Below the pieces are notes generated by a model, which searched no databases, was not told where the DNA came from, and was given only the letters and a program-made list of their open reading frames with translations. Made by a program: the position numbers and the translations under genes. This document shows, in pieces, positions 6,976-11,843 of a stretch of 11,843 bases of DNA (the stretch's first letter is position 1; every line of letters begins with the position of its first letter). The stretch comes from Kofleriaceae bacterium (lineage in GTDB: Bacteria; Myxococcota_A; Polyangia; Haliangiales; Haliangiaceae): positions 1 to 11,843 of the forward strand of contig JAHEAK010000094.1 in the NCBI GenBank assembly GCA_024642805.1, given 5' to 3'.

Positions 6976-7287
6976 ATGGTTCCTGCCCATCACACAAGCT
7001 TGCTCATCGCCAACGGGCGTCGGGCCAAAGAGTGGCGCATGGGCCTGGCTCGTCAGGGCTTGCGCGTGCAACAGATCGCGACCTCTGGTAGTGACGCTGC
7101 CAAGGGCGACTTCTATCTGGTCGTTCCCGAGGCGGAGCGATTCGCCGGGCAGCGCTACGTCTCCGACGTGCTCGCCGGAAGCGTGCAATTGCCGCGCAGC
7201 GCGCCGGTCTCCGGGCCCCTTTTGTGGGGAGCCTGGCTGATCGTGCTCGCCCTCCTGGGCCTGCTGGTCTCCGCTCTCTTCAGCTGA
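6976..7287 (+). CDS. Small C-terminally membrane-anchored protein
   Basis: This encodes about 103 residues of unknown function. The first 75 or so are soluble, with an alternating strand-helix pattern: SLLIANGRRAKEWRMGLARQ, then GLRVQQIAT, then DFYLVVPEAERFAGQRYV. This faintly recalls small signal-transducing domains of the DUF2007 kind, where a helix packs on a few strands, but the resemblance is an impression and not an assignment. One strong transmembrane helix closes the protein (LLWGAWLIVLALLGLLVSAL), so the soluble part is probably tail-anchored on the cytoplasmic side. The start could be ATG at 6976 or GTG at 6964, which adds four residues; neither has a clear ribosome site. It follows the exported protein gene on the same strand by about 50 bp and may share its transcript. 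Confidence 0.65.
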   Translation: MVPAHHTSLLIANGRRAKEWRMGLARQGLRVQQIATSGSDAAKGDFYLVVPEAERFAGQRYVSDVLAGSVQLPRSAPVSGPLLWGAWLIVLALLGLLVSALFS

Positions 7288-7320
7288 GGAGCGGGCGAGC
7301 CAGGGCAGCACCACCCCGAA

Positions 7321-7376
7321 AACAGAGCACTTTACAAAGTATTAGCGCTTCCAAAGCGTGTGTGCGTTTGTACTCT
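7321..7376 (+). promoter_or_regulatory. Leader region with two related inverted repeats, possible operator/promoter
   Basis: The 113-bp gap before the macroglobulin gene is noticeably richer in A/T than its surroundings. It holds two adjacent imperfectly alike palindromes: ACTTT-AC-AAAGT (7329-7340) and CGCTT-CCA-AAGCG (7346-7358). They share the core GC(A/G)CTT..CAAAG, with centres about 17-18 bp apart. TTTACA (7331-7336) resembles a sigma-70 -35 box, but no good -10 box lies at the right distance. Regulator binding is inferred only. Confidence 0.35.
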
Positions 7377-7389
7377 TCGTACCTCGGCC

Positions 7390-7393
7390 AGGA
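7390..7393 (+). promoter_or_regulatory. Ribosome binding site of the macroglobulin gene
   Basis: AGGA lies 7 nt before the ATG at 7401, an acceptable Shine-Dalgarno position that supports this start and hence the signal peptide. Confidence 0.6.
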
Positions 7394-7400
7394 CCATTTT

Positions 7401-10400
7401 ATGAACAAGCTACACGCTCTACTGCCCCTCCTCTTGCTCACGCTCTTTGCAACCACACAAAGCTGCGGTGGTAAGCCAAAGCCCAACCAGGTCAAGACTC
7501 TCGGAGCGACGACCGACACGCAAGGCGACAAGATCCTGCTCAAGCTCGATGGTGCCGAAGACGGTCTCACGATCTTGCTCAGCGAGGGCGGCTCTGGAAA
7601 TGCCAAGGTCGATCGCAATCGAATTGCCGCCGCTGAGGTGCTCGCTGATCCACGCGCCCAACAGTTGCTGGCTCGTTTGCCCGCTCTCTTCGCTCCCAAG
7701 GCCGACAAGAGCGACTTCGTCATTCGCGAGCGATCGCTGCCGGTGCCGCGCACCGGCAAGACCGTGCTGCAGACCTTTCCGGCTGCGCCGAGCTCGGCCG
7801 TGGCGCCGAGTGCTGGCGGTAGCCTGGAGGTGACCCGCTTTGCTCCCGAAGGCAAGGTTCCTCTGGCTCCACACGTCTCGGTCAGCTTCTCGCTGCCCAT
7901 GGTGGCCATCACCTCCCACGAAGACTCGATCAAGAACCTGCCGGTGAGCATCACACCGCAACCGGCTGGCCAGTTTCGATGGATTGGCACCAAGACCCTG
8001 CTCTTCGATCCTGAGGTGCGCATGCCAATGGCAACTCGCTACCAGGTGCAGGTCGCCAAAGGCATCAAGTCGACCGGCGGCCAGGTGCTGGCCAAGGACG
8101 CGAGCTTCAGCTTCGAGACGCCCGCGTTGACCATGCAGCAGAGCTACCCGGTCAACGGACCGCAGGTGCTCCGACCGCTGCTCTTCATCGCCTTTGATCA
8201 GGCGATCGACGCCGATGCCGTGCTGGCTTCGATCGAGCTCGTCGCCAAAGCTAAGAAGTATTCTTTGCGCCAGGCCACCGAAGAGGAAATCAGCGCCGAC
8301 AAAGCGGTATTCGGCATGGTTGAAGCCGAGCGCAAGCGCGAGATTGCCCAGCGCTGGTTGGCCTTCGTGCCAACAACGGACCTTCCCAAGGACAGCAACG
8401 TCACGGTCACCGTCGCCAAAGGGGCGCCATCGGCGGAGGGCCCGCTTTTGACCACCAGCGAGCAGAGCTTTAGCTTTCGCACCTTCGGACCGCTGCGCAT
8501 TGACGAGAGCTCGTGCGCCTGGGGACGGCAGTGTCCTCCCGGCTCGCCCTTCCGCTTCATCATGAGCAACCCTCTCGATGAGGACGCCTTCTCCGAGGAC
8601 AGCCTCACCGTCGATCCGGAGCTTACCGACATGAAGACGCAGCTGAGCGATCGCTACCTGACGGTGCAGGGGCAGAGCATCGGGCGCACCACCTATGCCA
8701 TCACGCTGCCAGCCGGGTTGAAGGACGTCTTTGGTCAAACCCTCGGCAAGGACGAGACGCGCAGCTTTCGAGTCGGGGACGCGCAGCCGCAGCTCTTTGG
8801 GCCCTCCGGTCTCACCATCGCGGATCCCGCCGCTCGCACGCCGAGCGTCGAAGTACACAGCATCAACATCCGATCGCTCAACGTGCAGATCTACAAGGTC
8901 AAGCCGAGCGACTGGGAGGTGTATCGCCGCTACATGCAGGGGAATCCTCGTCGCCCCGAGCCCGCCCCTGGTACCAAGGTCTTCGACGAGAAGATCAAAG
9001 TCAGTGGCGATGCAGATCGCATGCTCGACACGATCATCGATTTGACCCCGGCTCTGAGCAGCACCGGTAAGGGACACGCCGTCGTGGTCGTCGAGCCTAC
9101 CAGCTGGCCCAATCAGTACCGTCCACGTCTGCAGAGCTGGGTGCAAGTCACCGACATCGGCATTGATGCCTTCACCGACGCCAGCGACCTCATCGCTTGG
9201 ACCACGCAGTTACGGGATGGCAAGCCCATGGCGGATGTCAAGGTCTCTATCACTCACACCACGCGCAACGCGACGAGCGACGGCAAGGGACTGGCAACGA
9301 TGCCTCTGGATTGGAAAAACACCAAGAAGGGACAGCACCAGCTGGTACTCGCCCAGAAGGGTGACGACGTCGCTTTCTTGCCCCGCGACTCGTATTTCTG
9401 GTCCGACTATTCTTCCTTTGAGGGCAGCACGCCTTCCGATCTGCTCAGCTGGTTCATCTTCGATGATCGCGGCATGTACAAGCCCGGTGAGAGCGTGCGC
9501 GTCTCTGGTTGGATGCGCAGCTATCAGGACCGCAAGGACGGCGACATCGTCGGCCTCAACGGCCTGCAGAAGCTCACATTCAAGGTCTTCGGGTCTCGAG
9601 GCAACCAGATCGCGGACGGCAGCGCCAAGGTCACTGCCACCGGTGGTTTCGAGTTGAATTTCGAGCTGCCTCCTACGGCCAACCTCGGTTACGCGCGCGT
9701 GGAGCTCGAAGCCGAGGGCGCCGACCTGCCTGCGAATACGCGCATGAGTCACGGATTTCAGATCCAGGAGTTCCGCCGACCTGAGTTCGAGGTCTCCGCC
9801 GAGGCAAGCCAGGGCCCACACATCGTCGGCAAAGGCGCCGACGTCACTCTTTCCGCCAAGTACTATGCGGGCGGGCCGCTGGCCGGCGCGGATGTGAGCT
9901 GGGACTTGCAATCCTCGCCAACCAACTTCACGCCGCCCAACCAGGATGAGTACGTGTTTGGCAGCTGGGTGCCATGGTGGGGCTGGCGCAGCTACGGGCC
10001 TTCCTACGGCTTCGGCAACAGCGCCTACAAGTCACAGAGCTTTCAGGGCAAGACGGATGCTGGCGGCACGCACGTCTTGCACATGGATTTTGTCTCGGTA
10101 AAACCCCCACGGCCGATGACTGTCACCGCCAACGGCACCGTCGTGGATGTCAATCGCCAGGCATGGGCGACCAGCACCTCGCTGCTCGTGCACCCATCGG
10201 ATCTCTACGTGGGCCTCAAGCGCGACCGCTACTTCGTCAACCAGGGCGATCCGATCAAACTCCAGGGCGTCGTGGTCGATCAAGAAGGCAAGACCATCAG
10301 CGAGCGCGCGGCGAGCATTCGCGCGGTTCGCCTGGACTGGGAATACAAGAAGGGCGAATACAAGGAGATCGAAAAGGACGAGCAGCTCTGTTCCATCACC

Positions 10401-11843
10401 TCTTCCGCCAAGCCTTTTGCATGTCAGTTCAAGACTCCACAAGGCGGTACCTACAAGATCGTGGCGACCGTCGTCGATGATCTCGGCCGACCCAACCAAA
10501 CCGAGCTGACCACCTGGGTCTCCGGTGGCAAGCAACCTCCCCAGCGCAACGTCGAGCAAGAAGAGGTCACTCTCATCCCCGACAAGGAGCAATACGCGGG
10601 TGGAGACACCGCCAAGATCATGGTGCAGTCACCTTTCTATCCCGCCGACGGTGTTCTCACCATTCGGCGCTCAGGGCTGGTCAGCACCCGCGCTTTCCAC
10701 ATGAAGGAAGCGACGACGACCTTGCAAGTGGCGATCAAGGAAGGGCACGTGCCCAACTTGTACGTCCAAGTCGATCTGGTTGGCTCCGCGCCTCGCGTCG
10801 ACGACAAAGGCGAGGAGCAACCAAACTTGCCCAGAAGGCCCGGCTACGCGGTTGGGCGCTTGCGACTGAGCGTACCGCCAACGCAGCGAACGCTGGCGGT
10901 CACGGTCCGTCCCAACCAGGACAAGCTGGCTCCCGGTGACAAGGCACAGCTAGCCATCGAGGTCGTCGACGCCAAAGGCAAAGCAGCGGCCGGCGCCCAG
11001 GTCACGGCTATCGTCGTCGATGAAGCGGTGCTGGCACTGAGCGGCTATCAGACGCCCGATCCCATTGCAGCCTTCTACGGTGATCGCGCGGCCGGTGTTA
11101 CCGATTACCACCAGCGCCAGTGGCTCACCCTTGCTCGACCCGACGACGCCAGCCTGGGTGTCGCCGACAGCATGACGACGACCTCGGCTCCCGGTGATGG
11201 ACGTGCCTTTGCCGCTGGCCTCAGTCCTGCTGCCGAGGCTGCGCCCGCGCCGCCGATGAAGATGGCCGAGAAGAGCAAGAGCGCCGAGAGACGCAGTCGC
11301 GGAGCAAACCAGGAGGTCGCCGCGGCCAATACCCCTATCGCCGTGCGCAAGAACTTCGATGCCCTTGCAGCCTTCGCGCCGCTGGTGACGACGGACGCGC
11401 AGGGCAAGGCCACGGTCAATTTCAAGGTTCCCGACAACCTGACTCGGTACCGGGTCATGGTGGTGGCCGCGGCCGGCGCCAACAACTTCGGCAAGGGCGA
11501 GAGCACGATCACCGCGCGCATGCCATTGATGGTTCGCCCCTCACCGCCCCGCTTTCTCAACTTTGGCGACACCTTCGAGTTGCCCGTCGTTCTGCAAAAT
11601 CAAACTGACAAGGACATGCAAGTCGAGTTGGCGGTGCGCGCTACCAACGCCTCGCTCACCAAGGGCGCCGGCCGGAAACTCACGGTTCCCGCCAATGACC
11701 GCGTAGAAGTGCGCTTCCCTGCAGCCGCCGAGATGGCAGGTGTCGCTCGTTTCCAGGTGGCCGCGCAAAGTGGCAGCTTCGAAGATGCCAACGAGTTCTC
11801 GCTGCCCGTGTGGACGCCGGCCACTACCGAGGCCTTTGCCACC
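7401..11843 (+). CDS. Bacterial alpha-2-macroglobulin family protein (N-terminal 1481 residues)
   Basis: This is the start of a very large exported protein whose frame is open to the last base. An N-terminal signal (MNKLHALLPLLLLTLF) leads to Cys22 in TTQSCGG, possibly lipidated though the lipobox is atypical. Ig-like/MG-type domains fill residues from about 130. Family landmarks, in order, are FIFDDRGMYKPGE (685-697, matching the usual F.DR..Y.PGE), QEFRRPEFEV (789-798), a bait-region-type domain with the VDEAVLAL signature (1206-1213), and the A2M domain from N1318 with VPDNLTRYRVM and FGKGES. The thioester domain, with CxEQ if present, would lie beyond the window. Bacterial members trap or inhibit attacking proteases in the periplasm or at the surface. 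Cys pairs C372/C378 and C997/C1008 could form disulfides, which fits export. No penicillin-binding partner (pbpC) is visible. It is preceded by AGGA and a 113-bp leader. The family is secure; thioester status is unknown. Confidence 0.93.
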   Translation, partial: MNKLHALLPLLLLTLFATTQSCGGKPKPNQVKTLGATTDTQGDKILLKLDGAEDGLTILLSEGGSGNAKVDRNRIAAAEVLADPRAQQLLARLPALFAPKADKSDFVIRERSLPVPRTGKTVLQTFPAAPSSAVAPSAGGSLEVTRFAPEGKVPLAPHVSVSFSLPMVAITSHEDSIKNLPVSITPQPAGQFRWIGTKTLLFDPEVRMPMATRYQVQVAKGIKSTGGQVLAKDASFSFETPALTMQQSYPVNGPQVLRPLLFIAFDQAIDADAVLASIELVAKAKKYSLRQATEEEISADKAVFGMVEAERKREIAQRWLAFVPTTDLPKDSNVTVTVAKGAPSAEGPLLTTSEQSFSFRTFGPLRIDESSCAWGRQCPPGSPFRFIMSNPLDEDAFSEDSLTVDPELTDMKTQLSDRYLTVQGQSIGRTTYAITLPAGLKDVFGQTLGKDETRSFRVGDAQPQLFGPSGLTIADPAARTPSVEVHSINIRSLNVQIYKVKPSDWEVYRRYMQGNPRRPEPAPGTKVFDEKIKVSGDADRMLDTIIDLTPALSSTGKGHAVVVVEPTSWPNQYRPRLQSWVQVTDIGIDAFTDASDLIAWTTQLRDGKPMADVKVSITHTTRNATSDGKGLATMPLDWKNTKKGQHQLVLAQKGDDVAFLPRDSYFWSDYSSFEGSTPSDLLSWFIFDDRGMYKPGESVRVSGWMRSYQDRKDGDIVGLNGLQKLTFKVFGSRGNQIADGSAKVTATGGFELNFELPPTANLGYARVELEAEGADLPANTRMSHGFQIQEFRRPEFEVSAEASQGPHIVGKGADVTLSAKYYAGGPLAGADVSWDLQSSPTNFTPPNQDEYVFGSWVPWWGWRSYGPSYGFGNSAYKSQSFQGKTDAGGTHVLHMDFVSVKPPRPMTVTANGTVVDVNRQAWATSTSLLVHPSDLYVGLKRDRYFVNQGDPIKLQGVVVDQEGKTISERAASIRAVRLDWEYKKGEYKEIEKDEQLCSITSSAKPFACQFKTPQGGTYKIVATVVDDLGRPNQTELTTWVSGGKQPPQRNVEQEEVTLIPDKEQYAGGDTAKIMVQSPFYPADGVLTIRRSGLVSTRAFHMKEATTTLQVAIKEGHVPNLYVQVDLVGSAPRVDDKGEEQPNLPRRPGYAVGRLRLSVPPTQRTLAVTVRPNQDKLAPGDKAQLAIEVVDAKGKAAAGAQVTAIVVDEAVLALSGYQTPDPIAAFYGDRAAGVTDYHQRQWLTLARPDDASLGVADSMTTTSAPGDGRAFAAGLSPAAEAAPAPPMKMAEKSKSAERRSRGANQEVAAANTPIAVRKNFDALAAFAPLVTTDAQGKATVNFKVPDNLTRYRVMVVAAAGANNFGKGESTITARMPLMVRPSPPRFLNFGDTFELPVVLQNQTDKDMQVELAVRATNASLTKGAGRKLTVPANDRVEVRFPAAAEMAGVARFQVAAQSGSFEDANEFSLPVWTPATTEAFAT
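11106..11351 (+). other. Putative bait region of the macroglobulin
   Basis: Residues about 1236-1317 separate the VDEAVLAL strand from the A2M domain and differ from the flanking globular sequence. They are rich in Ala, Pro, Ser and Gly, then strongly basic (MKMAEKSKSAERRSRG, 1286-1301), with many Lys/Arg sites that trypsin-like proteases could cut. In known macroglobulins the exposed, protease-cut bait segment lies in this part of the chain. The assignment is by position and composition. Confidence 0.6.

Noticed and set aside
5611..7314. 567-codon open frame on the minus strand
   Set aside because: It lies fully opposite the exported protein gene, which has a ribosome site and a clear signal peptide. 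The minus product is His/Gly/Asp/Ala-rich with no recognisable domain, as expected for a shadow in GC-rich coding DNA.
7419..9146. 575-codon open frame on the minus strand
   Set aside because: It is antisense to the macroglobulin, whose plus-strand frame has family motifs and stays open for 1481 codons. The minus product shows no domain.

Overview
The window looks like ordinary chromosomal DNA from a high-GC Gram-negative bacterium. A myxobacterium or related deltaproteobacterium (Myxococcota) is the best guess. The reasons are the strong G/C preference at third codon positions, the long antisense open frames this creates, a multi-PAS hybrid histidine kinase, several Cys-rich or lipid-anchored exported proteins of unknown function, and a very large alpha-2-macroglobulin-like protein. 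This is an inference from style, not a marker-gene assignment. I found no tRNA, rRNA, CRISPR array, transposase, integrase or attachment site, and coding density is very high.

Layout. (1) Bases 1-3504, plus strand: the C-terminal end of an M19 (renal-type) dipeptidase, an MBL-fold metallo-hydrolase and a PAS-PAS-PAS-HisKA-HATPase-REC hybrid kinase follow each other with gaps of only 9 and 6 bp, so they are probably one transcription unit. (2) Bases 3516-4698, minus strand: a second compact cluster, read from right to left. It encodes a 70-residue four-cysteine protein, a small single-span membrane protein with a Pro/Ala/Thr-rich tail, and a Cys-rich Sel1/Hcp-type lipoprotein joined to the gene before it by a TGATG overlap. 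This cluster converges on the kinase gene across a perfect inverted repeat that contains both stop codons. (3) Bases 4727-5635, plus strand: psuG, pseudouridine-5'-phosphate glycosidase, starts at GTG only 28 bp from the divergent four-cysteine gene. No psuK partner lies in the window. (4) Bases 5704-7287, plus strand: an exported protein with beta-propeller-like repeats and a small protein with a C-terminal membrane helix. (5) Bases 7401 to the right edge, plus strand: the first 1481 codons of an exported bacterial alpha-2-macroglobulin, which runs off the window before its thioester domain.

How the genes may work together. The first cluster pairs two metal-dependent hydrolases with a sensor kinase, which allows, but does not show, processing of a small molecule linked to sensing. 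The right half is dominated by envelope proteins, and the macroglobulin is probably a periplasmic or surface trap for attacking proteases. I see no convincing new multi-gene system. The points most worth following are the minus-strand cluster of unknown function, the bait-like segment and aromatic loop of the macroglobulin, and the paired inverted repeats in front of it.
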